Positions 46,160 to 56,092 of a stretch of 64,000 nucleotides of DNA are shown in pieces; positions within the stretch are counted from its first letter, which is position 1; every line of letters begins with the position of its first letter. The position numbers and the translations under genes are program-made. The DNA comes from Bacteroidota bacterium (GTDB lineage Bacteria; Bacteroidota; Bacteroidia; Chitinophagales; Chitinophagaceae). A model generated the notes under the pieces. It saw nothing but the letters and a program-made list of their open reading frames with translations. It searched no databases and was not told where the DNA came from. The stretch is from positions 1 to 64,000 of the forward strand of contig CANGIZ010000002.1 of assembly GCA_947454025.1 (NCBI GenBank), in the 5' to 3' direction.

Positions 46160-47757
46160 CTTTCTGAAGTAAGTATGGTAAAGCCTTGCTCCATTGAATC
46201 AGAATGATGTAACACGGCTTCCACCCAAGCCCATCCATATTCTCCTACCCACTCTGCAAAATTATCAACACGTTCTTGTAAACTATTTTCAGGGAACAAT
46301 TGATTTTTTATATGCTGAATTCTTTCCAATGCAACCGCTTGTTTCTTTTTTTCAGCCTTCAATATTTTTTTCTCTAATTCTCCTAACTTCTTAATGGACT
46401 GCACCGACAAATTCATCGTATGATCCCCTAAAGTCGCATCCACTTGAATGGCTTGTTGCTGAATAGCCTTATACAATTGCTCCATTTGTTGTATTCCTTT
46501 TGCTAAGGACAACTCATGTTTTGTATTCTTTTTTACATAAGCCACTTCCAATACATTTGCAGGCGTAAATAAATCCACCAATTCAAATCCTAACGCGGCC
46601 CATTGTTTAGCCATTTTCTCTTTAATGAACAAAAAAGAATTTCTTAATTGCAATACTGGATAATGAATACCGGCAGCAGCAAATACTTCTTTTAATTCCA
46701 TCCAATATGCCAATTCTCCTCCGCCACCAATAAATACAAGACCTGGCAAAATGGTTTCCTGATACAATCCTCTTAATATCACATTCGGACTAAAGCGTTC
46801 AGGATATGCGTTTAATTCCGCAATCATTTCAGCCTGAGTGAAAGTTAAATCGGTATCTACAATGGTGTACACTCCGTTATTCAATTCGATACGTGCACGC
46901 GTACTATCTTTTAAATAAAATAAATTCAAAGTACGCCCCTCAGTTTGAACATGGTATTGTGCGCGCAATTTTGTAAGTGTAGGTTGTAATGCTTTATGAG
47001 AAAACTGCGTGGTTAATTCTTTTTCCATCACCGAAATAAAACAGGATTTCAATTTTGTATCATCGGGCTGAATAACCACCAAACCGTATTGACCAAAATA
47101 GCTATGCACCAAATTAAGGGTGGCTTCGTTAATCGTAACCCCTTTTTTGTATGCTTTGTTCAAAACCTCCATAGCCTCTTTACCCTGGTGTTTAACTGAC
47201 CAATACCCTTCGATATTTTTCAACAAAGCCACCAACGCATCATCAACCTTCATTCTTCCTATCGCACCTGTTTGCTTAGTCTCCCACTGTAATTTATCTC
47301 CGCCTAAATAAAAACTACCTACCTCGTCAATATCTGCATCCTCCGAACCCATATAATAAACAGGAACGTAATTGTTTTCAGGGAACTGCTTTTTTAAATC
47401 GGCAGCCAATTGAATCGCATGAATAATTTTATAAAAAAAGTACAAAGGGCCTGTAAAAATATTGGGCTGGTGTGCTGTAGTTATTACATAGGTGTTTTCC
47501 TGTAATAGCAAATCTACATTTTGGTCTACGGCTTTAATAGAATTTAAATTTCCATATTGCGCCTTAAGTACATCCACCAATAAAGGTCGGTTCACATTAA
47601 ACCCTTTTCGAGCTTCAATGGCTTTTTGAACGCCTTCAAAATTGGGAGTATAGGCTACAAAGTCCTGGGCAGTTCCTTTGGCATCCACGTAATCACGAAC
47701 CAATTGGGAAAAGAGCCCGGTAGCGTGATAAGGTATTTGAGTAGCATTAAATTTCAT
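46156..47757 (-). CDS. bshC: Bacillithiol synthase, cysteine-adding enzyme
   Basis: 533 residues. [17 protein letters not shown] near the start, [19 protein letters not shown] (TxHQ-P nucleotide-like motif), [14 protein letters not shown] and [13 protein letters not shown] are the BshC pattern, with a late coiled coil (about 425-485). It joins cysteine to glucosaminyl-malate, the last step of bacillithiol synthesis. The other bsh genes are not in this window. Confidence 0.93.
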   Translation of the reverse strand: MKFNATQIPYHATGLFSQLVRDYVDAKGTAQDFVAYTPNFEGVQKAIEARKGFNVNRPLLVDVLKAQYGNLNSIKAVDQNVDLLLQENTYVITTAHQPNIFTGPLYFFYKIIHAIQLAADLKKQFPENNYVPVYYMGSEDADIDEVGSFYLGGDKLQWETKQTGAIGRMKVDDALVALLKNIEGYWSVKHQGKEAMEVLNKAYKKGVTINEATLNLVHSYFGQYGLVVIQPDDTKLKSCFISVMEKELTTQFSHKALQPTLTKLRAQYHVQTEGRTLNLFYLKDSTRARIELNNGVYTIVDTDLTFTQAEMIAELNAYPERFSPNVILRGLYQETILPGLVFIGGGGELAYWMELKEVFAAAGIHYPVLQLRNSFLFIKEKMAKQWAALGFELVDLFTPANVLEVAYVKKNTKHELSLAKGIQQMEQLYKAIQQQAIQVDATLGDHTMNLSVQSIKKLGELEKKILKAEKKKQAVALERIQHIKNQLFPENSLQERVDNFAEWVGEYGWAWVEAVLHHSDSMEQGFTILTSES

Positions 47758-47847
47758 AATGGAGGCATCCTGCGATTAGGGTGCAAATTAAGATAAAATT
47801 GATACATTTGGTAGCTGATTACTTATTGCTTGACCAAAATATGAATT

Positions 47848-49128
47848 ATGGAAACTTATGGTAAGATACTTATTATCGCAATGCCCCTATTTTTGCTATT
47901 AGTGATTTTTGAAAAATGGTATGGATGGAGAAAAGGATTTGATACAGTGCGAACTTTGGATATGGTTTCCAGCCTTAGTTCGGGAGTAACCAATTCTACC
48001 AAGGACGTTTTGGGACTCAGTATTGCCATTATTAGTTACGGCTGGCTTGTAAATCACTTAGCCATAATGCATATTCAAGCTACCTGGTTGGTATATGTCA
48101 TTGCTTTTTTAGCTTTGGACTTTTCGGGCTATTGGACCCATCGACTTGCCCATGAAATTAATTTTTTCTGGAACAATCATATTGTGCACCATAGTAGTGA
48201 AGAATTTAACTTGGCATGTGCATTAAGACAAAGCATTTCGGTGTTTGTAAGAATCTATGCCGTATTATTAATACCAGCAGCCATTTTAGGCGTGCCCGAA
48301 AAAGTAATTGCAGTGGTGGCTCCCCTACATTTATTTGCGCAATTTTGGTACCATACAAGACATATTAATCGAATGGGTTGGTTAGAGTATATCATAGTGA
48401 CTCCCTCTCACCACCGAGTACACCATGCCATAAATCCTGAATATTTAGATAAGAACTATGGCCAGATTTTTATTTTCTGGGATAGATTGTTTGGGACTTA
48501 TCAAGAAGAGTTACCAAATGTTCCAGCAGTATACGGAGTAACGCGTCCGGTAAGAACATGGAACCCTATTAAAATAAACTTTATGCATATGTGGCTGCTT
48601 ATTAAAGACGCATGGCATACCAAAAGCTGGAAGGACAAGTTTCGTATTTGGCTAATGCCATTGGGCTGGAGACCAGCCGATGTAATAGAAAAGTATCCTG
48701 TCGAAAAAATACAAGATGTGTATCATTTTGAAAAATATGATACCCCCGCTTCAAAAACAATGCAGGTATATTTATGGGCACAACTTATTTGCATGTTGTT
48801 ATTGGTGAGCTATTTGTTTGCAAATGTTGCTATGATAAAACAATTAGGTATCGCAAACTTATTTATTTATGGCGGCTTTATTTTCTTGCAAGTTTACGCG
48901 CTCACTGAATTTATGGACCGTGGAAAATATGCTTGGTTATTAGAAGCCATCAAGAATGTAGCTTGTATTGCGATGATTGTACAAAATGGAGCCTGGTTTG
49001 GATCCAATACAATCTCTCCGGCCATCGCACCAATATTGATTGGCTATTTTGCTATGAGCAGCATTGCAGTGTACTATTTTTCTAATACACCTGCTGACCC
49101 AAGTGCTAAATTGTATATTGTTAAATAA
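47848..49128 (+). CDS. Sterol desaturase/fatty acid hydroxylase family protein
   Basis: 426 residues. Several membrane helices (about 8-20, 48-65, 80-95, 310-330, 340-360). Di-iron His boxes are intact: HRLAHE, HIVHHSSEEFN and SHHRVHHAINPEY, followed by FWDRLFGTY. It oxidises a lipid C-H bond using oxygen; the lipid is unknown. A C-terminal extra membrane region (about 305-415) lengthens it beyond the minimal family. A -7 box TACATTTG is at 47803-47810. Confidence 0.9.
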   Translation: METYGKILIIAMPLFLLLVIFEKWYGWRKGFDTVRTLDMVSSLSSGVTNSTKDVLGLSIAIISYGWLVNHLAIMHIQATWLVYVIAFLALDFSGYWTHRLAHEINFFWNNHIVHHSSEEFNLACALRQSISVFVRIYAVLLIPAAILGVPEKVIAVVAPLHLFAQFWYHTRHINRMGWLEYIIVTPSHHRVHHAINPEYLDKNYGQIFIFWDRLFGTYQEELPNVPAVYGVTRPVRTWNPIKINFMHMWLLIKDAWHTKSWKDKFRIWLMPLGWRPADVIEKYPVEKIQDVYHFEKYDTPASKTMQVYLWAQLICMLLLVSYLFANVAMIKQLGIANLFIYGGFIFLQVYALTEFMDRGKYAWLLEAIKNVACIAMIVQNGAWFGSNTISPAIAPILIGYFAMSSIAVYYFSNTPADPSAKLYIVK

Positions 49129-49148
49129 AGTTAGCTGATAGATAAAGC

Positions 49149-50456
49149 TTAAACAAGCTCTCCTTCTAAGTCGTAATCATATGCTTTGGTGATTTTTACC
49201 ATAACAAAATCACCTGGTTTTAAACGCTTAGTGGTATTTATAACTACTTCATTATCTACTTCAACACTGTCAAATTCGGTACGTCCTAAATAACGGCCTG
49301 CTTCTTTTTTATCTACCAACACTTTTACAATCATGCCCTCTTTTTGTTGGTTAATGGCCAAACTAATTTCCTGTTGTACTTCCATTATTTCCTCGGCACG
49401 ACGCTGCTTTTCTTCGGCAGGCACATCGTCTACTAAATCATACGCACTTGTGTTCTCCTCGTGGCTGTAAGTAAATATGCCTACGCGGTCAAATTGATGT
49501 TCTTGCAAGAATGCTTTTAACTCTTCTACATCTTCTAAAGTTTCACCTGGGAACCCTGTAATTAAAGTAGTTCTAATGGCAATGCCCGGCACACGCTTAC
49601 GAATTTCTGCAATCAATTCACTCATTTCCTCACGCGTAATATTTCGACGCATGGCTTTAAGCATATTATTACTTGCATGCTGCAATGGAATATCAATATA
49701 CTTACAAATATTATCACGCTCACGCATGGTATCCAATACTTCCAATGGAAACTTACTAGGATAGGCATAGTGCAATCTTATCCATTCCAATCCTTCAACA
49801 TCTGCAAGCGCATTTAACAATTTAGGAAGCGCACGTTCCTTATAAATATCCAATCCATAATACGTTAATTCTTGTGCTATTAACATCACTTCTTTCACTC
49901 CTTTCTTTACCAAGCCTTTTGCTTCGTCTACTAATTGCTCAATGGTTTTACTTACATGTTGACCACGCATTAAGGGAATAGCACAAAATGCACAGGTTCT
50001 ATTACAACCCTCACTAATTTTTAAATAAGCATAGTGTTGTGGCGTACTTAATAAACGTTCTCCTAATAGTTCGGCTTTATAATCGGCATTTAATTGATTC
50101 AACATTAAAGGCAATTCCATGGTACCAAACCAAGCATCTACTTCCGGGATTTCAGCAGCCAAATCACCACGGTATCTTTCACTCAAACAACCCGTTACAT
50201 AAACTTTGTCTAATTTGCCTTTTTGCTTTAAAGCCACTTGATCCAAAATAGTGTTTACACTCTCCTCTTTTGCTTTGTCAATAAAGCCACAGGTATTCAC
50301 CACAACAATATTGTGATCTAACTTTTTGTTCTCATGCACCACATCAATATCGTTGGCAACCAATTGACCACTTAACATTTCACTATCTACTAAGTTTTTA
50401 CTACAACCTAATGTGATGATATTAACTTTGTTCTGTTTTAAAGTTTTTGACTTCAT
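49149..50456 (-). CDS. rimO: Ribosomal protein S12 methylthiotransferase
   Basis: 435 residues. The MTTase N-terminus ITLGCSKNLVDSEML carries the first cluster cysteines. The radical-SAM motif CNRTCAFC is at about 146-153, and a C-terminal TRAM domain (KEAGRYLGRTEFDSVEVDNEV) follows. It methylthiolates Asp of S12 using two iron-sulfur clusters. LGCSKNLVDSE separates RimO from MiaB. It follows prfC by 20 nt in a leftward run. Confidence 0.95.
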   Translation of the reverse strand: MKSKTLKQNKVNIITLGCSKNLVDSEMLSGQLVANDIDVVHENKKLDHNIVVVNTCGFIDKAKEESVNTILDQVALKQKGKLDKVYVTGCLSERYRGDLAAEIPEVDAWFGTMELPLMLNQLNADYKAELLGERLLSTPQHYAYLKISEGCNRTCAFCAIPLMRGQHVSKTIEQLVDEAKGLVKKGVKEVMLIAQELTYYGLDIYKERALPKLLNALADVEGLEWIRLHYAYPSKFPLEVLDTMRERDNICKYIDIPLQHASNNMLKAMRRNITREEMSELIAEIRKRVPGIAIRTTLITGFPGETLEDVEELKAFLQEHQFDRVGIFTYSHEENTSAYDLVDDVPAEEKQRRAEEIMEVQQEISLAINQQKEGMIVKVLVDKKEAGRYLGRTEFDSVEVDNEVVINTTKRLKPGDFVMVKITKAYDYDLEGELV

Positions 50457-50476
50457 ATTGTAAAATTAAGCGTCTA

Positions 50477-52063
50477 CTATTTATTTACTTCGTTTGTAAA
50501 ATGGAAAGTAATGTCGGGGTTATTGGTAATTTCCGTATTTAAGAACCATTCACTTTGTGCTAAATACACAGGTGAGCCGTCCTTATCCTCTGCAGCATTT
50601 TGTTGCTTGAATCGTAAGAAATCATGCAACTTATTTTTATCGGTAGATGTTAACCAACATGCCTTGTAAAAAGGAAGGGTTCTGAATTCACAAGCAGCAC
50701 CATATTCTTGCAACAAACGATATTGAATGACTTCAAATTGTAAGTCTCCCACACAACCAATAATTTTTTTGTTACCGCCAAACTGCGTAAACAACTGTGC
50801 AACTCCTTCATCGGTTAACTGTTGAATACCTTTTTCTAACTGTTTTGTTTTCATTGGATCCTTGTTTACTAACTCCTTAAATATCTCAGGAGAGAAAGTT
50901 GGAATACCTGTAAAATAAAACTTTTCACCTTCAGTTAATGTATCTCCAATTTTAAAATTACCTGTATCAAATAAACCAACCACGTCGCCAGGATACGCAT
51001 CATCCACAATATCCTTGCTACGTGCTAAGAAAGTATAAGGATTGGTAAATCGTACATCCTTATCCAAACGCACATGCTTGTAATACTTATTTCTTTCAAA
51101 CCTTCCACTACACACACGCATAAAGGCAATACGATCACGGTGCTTAGGATCTAAGTTGGCATGTATTTTAAAAATAAAACCACTGAACTTGTCCTCTCCT
51201 GCTTGTACTTTTCGAACACTGGTTTCTCTATCACGAGGCGTTGGTGCAATTTGAATAAAAGTGTCTAACATTTCTTGCACACCAAAGTTGTTTACCGCCG
51301 ATCCAAAAAACACAGGCGCAATTTTACCTTCTAAATAATCAGCAGGATTCAATGCACCATATACTCCATCAATTAATTCTACATCTTCTCTTAACAAATC
51401 CGCATCGCGGTCGCCTACTTTTTGTTGTAACACAGGACTAGACAAATCTTCAATAGCTACTACATCCTCATCATCTGCCTTGGTGCTAGCTGTAAATAAA
51501 CGAAGACTTTTATCGTGCAAATTATAAACCCCTTTAAATTCCTTACCGCTATTAATAGGCCAGGTCATTGGGTGTAAAGAAATTTTTAATTCCGCTTCTA
51601 TTTCCTCTAATAAATCAAATCGATTTTTACCGTCACGGTCCATTTTATTAATGAACACAATAACAGGCGTGGCACGCATGCTACACACTTCCATTAAACG
51701 ACGCGTTTGTGGCTCAACACCATTCACGCTATCAATTACTAAAATAACACTGTCTACCGCCGTTAATGTTCGATAAGTATCTTCCGCAAAGTCCTTGTGA
51801 CCAGGCGTGTCCAATAAGTTAATCAAATTGCCCTTATACTCAAAAGACATAACCGATGTAGCCACCGAGATCCCTCTTTGACGTTCAATTTCCATAAAAT
51901 CCGAAGTCGCATGTTTTTTGATCTTATTGCTCTTTACGGCTCCCGCTGTTTGAATAGCACCTCCAAACAATAACAACTTCTCAGTTAAAGTGGTTTTACC
52001 AGCATCGGGGTGAGATATGATGGCAAAGGTTTTGCGGCGGTTAATTTCTTTTTCGTACTTCAT
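50477..52063 (-). CDS. prfC: Peptide chain release factor 3
   Basis: 528 residues. The translational GTPase has G1 [15 protein letters not shown] (about 17-31), a [13 protein letters not shown] switch, G3 [12 protein letters not shown] and G4 NKMDRDG. The length and C-terminal [13 protein letters not shown] match RF3, which recycles RF1/RF2 after termination. Confidence 0.95.
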   Translation of the reverse strand: MKYEKEINRRKTFAIISHPDAGKTTLTEKLLLFGGAIQTAGAVKSNKIKKHATSDFMEIERQRGISVATSVMSFEYKGNLINLLDTPGHKDFAEDTYRTLTAVDSVILVIDSVNGVEPQTRRLMEVCSMRATPVIVFINKMDRDGKNRFDLLEEIEAELKISLHPMTWPINSGKEFKGVYNLHDKSLRLFTASTKADDEDVVAIEDLSSPVLQQKVGDRDADLLREDVELIDGVYGALNPADYLEGKIAPVFFGSAVNNFGVQEMLDTFIQIAPTPRDRETSVRKVQAGEDKFSGFIFKIHANLDPKHRDRIAFMRVCSGRFERNKYYKHVRLDKDVRFTNPYTFLARSKDIVDDAYPGDVVGLFDTGNFKIGDTLTEGEKFYFTGIPTFSPEIFKELVNKDPMKTKQLEKGIQQLTDEGVAQLFTQFGGNKKIIGCVGDLQFEVIQYRLLQEYGAACEFRTLPFYKACWLTSTDKNKLHDFLRFKQQNAAEDKDGSPVYLAQSEWFLNTEITNNPDITFHFTNEVNK

Positions 52064-52124
52064 TCTACTTTATACTTACTATCTTCTTTTTATTTTTTGA
52101 TCTACTCAATTCCTCATTATTAAA

Positions 52125-52163
52125 AATGGCCCGCATTCAAAATAAATTGAATCACGAGCCATT
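52125..52163 (-). terminator. Terminator of lpdA
   Basis: Minus strand AATGGC...ATTCAA pairs with TTGAAT...GCCATT (stem broken by small mismatches), followed by a short T run. It lies between the lpdA stop and the prfC start. Confidence 0.55.
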
Positions 52164-52182
52164 CACTATATTCCTAAACTAG

Positions 52183-53592
52183 TTAGATATCAATTGCTTC
52201 GCCATAAGCTGCAGCAACGGCTTCTTTTAAACCTTCGCTCATGGTTGGATGCGGATGAATTGCATTTAAAATTTCATGTGCTGTAGTTTCTAATTTACGC
52301 GCTACTACTGCTTCTGCAATCATTTCTGTAACATTCATACCAATCATATGACAACCTAAGAATTCGCCGTATTTTGCATCAAAGATTACTTTTACAAAAC
52401 CTTCTGTTGCGCCTGCTGCAGATGCTTTACCACTTGCTACAAATGGGAACTTACCTACTTTAATTTCATAGCCTGCTTCTTTAGCTGCTTTCTCTGTATA
52501 ACCTACACTTGAAATTTCTGGAGTGCAATAGGTACAACCAGGTACATTGTTGTAATCAATAGCTTCAGGCATGTGTGCATGCTTCTTTTCTAAATAAGCC
52601 ATATGCTCTGCAGCATTGATACCTTCTTTAGCAGCAACGTGTGCTAATGCTTGACCAGGAGAACAATCACCCAATGCATAAATACCAGCAATACTAGTTT
52701 GTTGGAATTTATCTACAATGATTCTACCCTTATCAGTTTTAATGCCGTTAGATTCTAATCCAATATTTTCAATGTTTGCAACCACACCTACCGCACTTAA
52801 TACGATATCTGCTTCCAATGTTACAAAAGAACCATCTTGTAATTTCACTTTTGCTTTCACGCCAGCACCTGTTGTATCCACCGATTCAACTGAAGCATTA
52901 GTCATGATATCAATTCCTTGTTTCTTATATTGTTTTTCTAATTCCTTAGAAATATCTTCATCTTCTACTGGTACAATTCTTGGTAAGAATTCAACAATTG
53001 TAACCTTCGTGCCCATACTGTTGTACACATAAGCAAACTCTACACCTATCGCACCACTACCTACAATAATCATGCTCTTAGGTTGATTTTGCAATACCAT
53101 TGCTTCACGGTATCCAATTACTTTTTGACCATCTTGCTTTAAGTTGGGTAATTCTCTACTACGACCACCAGTTGCAATTGCAATATATTTTGTATCCACT
53201 ACTTGAGTAGATCCGTCAGCTGCTTTTACTTCTACTTTACCTCTTGATAAAACTTTACCATAACCCATGATCACGTCAATCTTATTTTTCTTCATTAAGA
53301 ATTGAACACCCTTGCTCATTTTATCGGCAACGCCACGGCTCCGAGAAATAACTTTACCAAAATCATGTGCAACACCTGTAGCTGTTACGCCATAATCAGC
53401 ACTATGTTTTAAGTACTCATATACTTGAGCACTTTTTAACAACGCTTTTGTTGGGATACATCCCCAGTTTAAACAAACTCCACCTAAACTTTCCTTTTCT
53501 ACAATTGCAACTTTCAAACCTAATTGAGAAGCTCGGATAGCCGCAGGATAACCCCCAGGACCACTACCTATTACGATAACGTCATATGCCAT
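52183..53592 (-). CDS. lpdA: Dihydrolipoyl dehydrogenase
   Basis: 469 residues from ATG at 53592 (MAYDVIVIGSGPGGYPAA); the frame's longer start at 53640 adds non-homologous residues. FAD-binding GxGxxG, redox disulfide GGVCLNWGCIPTK (about 36-48), NAD-binding IIVGSGAIGVEFA and the C-terminal His-Glu site HPHPTMSE. It is the E3 subunit of pyruvate/2-oxoglutarate dehydrogenase complexes. Confidence 0.95.
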   Translation of the reverse strand: MAYDVIVIGSGPGGYPAAIRASQLGLKVAIVEKESLGGVCLNWGCIPTKALLKSAQVYEYLKHSADYGVTATGVAHDFGKVISRSRGVADKMSKGVQFLMKKNKIDVIMGYGKVLSRGKVEVKAADGSTQVVDTKYIAIATGGRSRELPNLKQDGQKVIGYREAMVLQNQPKSMIIVGSGAIGVEFAYVYNSMGTKVTIVEFLPRIVPVEDEDISKELEKQYKKQGIDIMTNASVESVDTTGAGVKAKVKLQDGSFVTLEADIVLSAVGVVANIENIGLESNGIKTDKGRIIVDKFQQTSIAGIYALGDCSPGQALAHVAAKEGINAAEHMAYLEKKHAHMPEAIDYNNVPGCTYCTPEISSVGYTEKAAKEAGYEIKVGKFPFVASGKASAAGATEGFVKVIFDAKYGEFLGCHMIGMNVTEMIAEAVVARKLETTAHEILNAIHPHPTMSEGLKEAVAAAYGEAIDI

Positions 53593-53648
53593 TTTGTGTG
53601 TGTTTTTGAGTAATTGAATGAGGTAGCAAAAATACCCCAAAAAAAGGA

Positions 53649-54470
53649 CTATTCAAAGAAAACGCGGACCATCTGGAAAAACCATTTATTGTCGTTTGGA
53701 CGCTGCTTATTCATTTGATTTTCATCGTATTTGCTCAAGCCAAAAAGCCCGGCCATATTGCCTCCACGTACCGAAATTTCTAAATAGCCTGCTGAATTAA
53801 ACCAAGCTAGCTTGTCTGAAATAGGCACTGCCCCATAATTGCGGCTCAAAACTTCGATCGTTTCATTGCGGGTGAAGACTATTTTAAAGGGTCTCCCCTT
53901 GGCATGGGATTCAAATTCCTCCTGCCTTATATTCACCACTACATTCTCAAATTGATCGATAAATATAATTTGTCCCTCCATCCAATTGGCGTCAAACTTG
54001 GGCTGTGTTGGATAAATTTCTAGTACCTCAGTAGCCGGATCCCCTGCATCAGATAAATTACCGGAAGCAAAAAAGTAAGCCACCGATTCAACAATACGTT
54101 CTGTAATTTGTACAAAAGTATGGGCTCCTTTAATATCAATCTTCACAATATCCTTTGGCTTCAAACCCAACATCATTGTTAAAAACCCATTGTCTGGCAC
54201 CACAAAATAATGCCCATTAAAATGCGCAAACAATACATGTTCCTGAGGGTACTGAAAAAAATTAACCATCACAATATGCACCGTTCCCGACGGATAATGT
54301 TTGGCTGCGTTGTTGAAAATATAAGCGCCTTGTAAATAATTTTTGCTCGAAAGCTGATGGGTGATATCTGCTATTGCACATCCAGGTATGATTGACAAGA
54401 TTTGGCCCTTAACGGCGCCAATAATAAAATCCTCTTGGCCAATATCTGATGTTAATGTTATAACAGGCAT
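53649..54470 (-). CDS. SAM hydroxide adenosyltransferase family (DUF62) protein
   Basis: 273 residues. VITLTSDIGQEDFIIGAVKGQI at the N-terminus, FVVPDNGFLTMML, and a C-terminal domain with KLAWFNSAGYLEISVRGG match the family of SAM hydrolases related to SAM chlorinases and fluorinases. Most bacterial members hydrolyse SAM to adenosine and methionine. Same direction as lpdA (56 nt) and the SDR gene (29 nt). Confidence 0.88.
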   Translation of the reverse strand: MPVITLTSDIGQEDFIIGAVKGQILSIIPGCAIADITHQLSSKNYLQGAYIFNNAAKHYPSGTVHIVMVNFFQYPQEHVLFAHFNGHYFVVPDNGFLTMMLGLKPKDIVKIDIKGAHTFVQITERIVESVAYFFASGNLSDAGDPATEVLEIYPTQPKFDANWMEGQIIFIDQFENVVVNIRQEEFESHAKGRPFKIVFTRNETIEVLSRNYGAVPISDKLAWFNSAGYLEISVRGGNMAGLFGLSKYDENQMNKQRPNDNKWFFQMVRVFFE

Positions 54471-54499
54471 ATCCTATTAGTAACGAATAAATTATGTAT

Positions 54500-55306
54500 T
54501 TATTTTATCAATTGTCCATTCTTAAAAAAGAAATGATATGCTAGTTTATCGGCCCATGCAGGAAAAAATTTATTCATGAAAACAGTACGCTTCCCGGTAA
54601 AGGTCAACACCAAGCTACGCTTACGTTTCGCTATAGATTCAATGATATGATTTGCACATTCTTCAGAACTCATCATAGCCCCTTCATCCATTGGAGACTC
54701 CCCTTGTGCTTTGGCATCTTTATTTAATGCTGCATTACGAATATTAGAAGTAGTAAATCCTGGGCAAACCCACATCACATGGGTACCTGAGCCAAACAAT
54801 TCGGTTCTCAATGCTTCCAACCAACCATTCAAAGCATATTTAGAAGCAGAATATCCACTACGTCCAGGCAAGCCTCTATAACCTGCAATACTAGAAACAC
54901 CCACAATCACCCCTTTGGCTTTTAGAATAGCGGGCAAAGCTGCTTTAGTAGTATACACCGTTCCCCAAAAATTAATATCCATCACATTTTTTAAAGTCTC
55001 TATCGATACTTCACTCACCAAGGCGCGCATGGAAATTCCTGCATTATTTATGAGCACATCCACACCACCCCATTTATCTTGTACAGCCTGTAAAAAATCA
55101 ATGCACTGCCCTTGATGCGCAACGTCCACCTGCATGGTAAACAAGGACTGTCCTGTGTTTTCGCTTTCTAATAGGGCTAATTTATCTGCATTACGGCCAC
55201 AGGTAGCAACTTTGGCCCCCAATGCTAAAAACTGCTGCACCAAGGCTTTTCCAATGCCATCGGAACCACCCGTAATTACCACTATTTTATTGCTGAAATT
55301 GGCCAT
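54500..55306 (-). CDS. Short-chain dehydrogenase/reductase
   Basis: 268 residues from ATG at 55306 (MANFSNKIVVITGG). NAD(P)-binding TGGSDGIGKAL, NNAGISMRA and the catalytic SGYSASKYALNG (Tyr-x-x-x-Lys). Resembles DHRS7-type lipid SDRs, with a basic C-terminus (KRKRSLVL). Substrate unknown. First gene of the leftward SDR-DUF62-lpdA run. Confidence 0.9.
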   Translation of the reverse strand: MANFSNKIVVITGGSDGIGKALVQQFLALGAKVATCGRNADKLALLESENTGQSLFTMQVDVAHQGQCIDFLQAVQDKWGGVDVLINNAGISMRALVSEVSIETLKNVMDINFWGTVYTTKAALPAILKAKGVIVGVSSIAGYRGLPGRSGYSASKYALNGWLEALRTELFGSGTHVMWVCPGFTTSNIRNAALNKDAKAQGESPMDEGAMMSSEECANHIIESIAKRKRSLVLTFTGKRTVFMNKFFPAWADKLAYHFFFKNGQLIK

Positions 55307-55395
55307 GTGATTGAATTTATACAAATGTAGTTCTAAATTGAAAACGAACCACTTAGGAAGATTTTAAGAAGTTGAAAAGAAAAGTACATATTTAT

Positions 55396-55425
55396 TTGGA
55401 TAGTTTTATTTTATGCTTATTTTTG
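55396..55425 (+). promoter_or_regulatory. Promoter of tRNA-Lys
   Basis: TTG (55396-55398), 19-nt spacer and TATTTTTG (55418-55425) fit the consensus exactly. The following CACTCCT is shared with the tRNA-Gly promoter. Confidence 0.8.
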
Positions 55426-55450
55426 CACTCCTCAAAAGGGAAAAAGGTCA

Positions 55451-55526
55451 GATTCCGTAGCTCAGTTGGTAGAGCAATACACTTTTAATGTATGGGCCCT
55501 GGGTTCGAGTCCCAGCGGGATCACCA
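55451..55526 (+). tRNA. tRNA-Lys(UUU)
   Basis: A 76-nt cloverleaf. Acceptor GATTCCG/CGGGATC. The anticodon arm is ATACA-CTTTTAA-TGTAT, anticodon UUU. The T loop is TTCGAGT. CCA is encoded at 55524-55526. It borders the defence region. Confidence 0.96.
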
Positions 55527-55529
55527 CTT

Positions 55530-55572
55530 AAACTCCTAACAAATTGTTAATCAATATGTTAGGAGTTTTTTA
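55530..55572 (+). terminator. Terminator of tRNA-Lys
   Basis: AAACTCCTAACA / TGTTAGGAGTTT, a 12-bp perfect stem followed by a T-rich tail. Confidence 0.85.
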
Positions 55573-56092
55573 TTTTGATGGGGACAACATAGGGACAACA
55601 ATAAATAAATTTACATTTGGACAAATGCGTGAATAATTTTATCTAAATCCAATAAATCAAAAATGTGTCTAAACTTCTCTCATTACTTAGCAGCTCACCA
55701 CGTCAAAGTATTGTATTGTGTACATTTGGAAAGTTATGAATTTACGCAGAAAGAAAAGATTATAGACTTAGGAACAAAAACTCAGATCTGTAAATATCCA
55801 ACTCCGATTCTATAAATCGATCAGACTTCAAATTAGTTTTCATAGCCAACGTATCAAAAGAATGAATAAATGATAATTCAATCCATCGGTTACGAAAAAC
55901 TCATCCTGACACATAATTCAACTCTATAATTTAAAAAAAGAAGAATGGCTACTTCTAAAGTGTACGTAATTGTAATTTTCAAAATAAAAAAAATAAGGCT
56001 TCGTCAAATATAAATTTTAGTGTTGATGTGTTGAAGAAAATTTAGTTCAGCTAAATATAACTAAATAATTCAATTTTTAAAACAGATCTATG
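55573..56092. other. Gene-free stretch between tRNA-Lys and the defence operon
   Basis: 520 bp without a credible frame on either strand. It holds GGGACAACA twice in tandem (55581-55589 and 55592-55600), just downstream of the tRNA. The rest is AT-rich and looks like decayed or regulatory DNA. No integrase remnant recognised. Confidence 0.5.
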
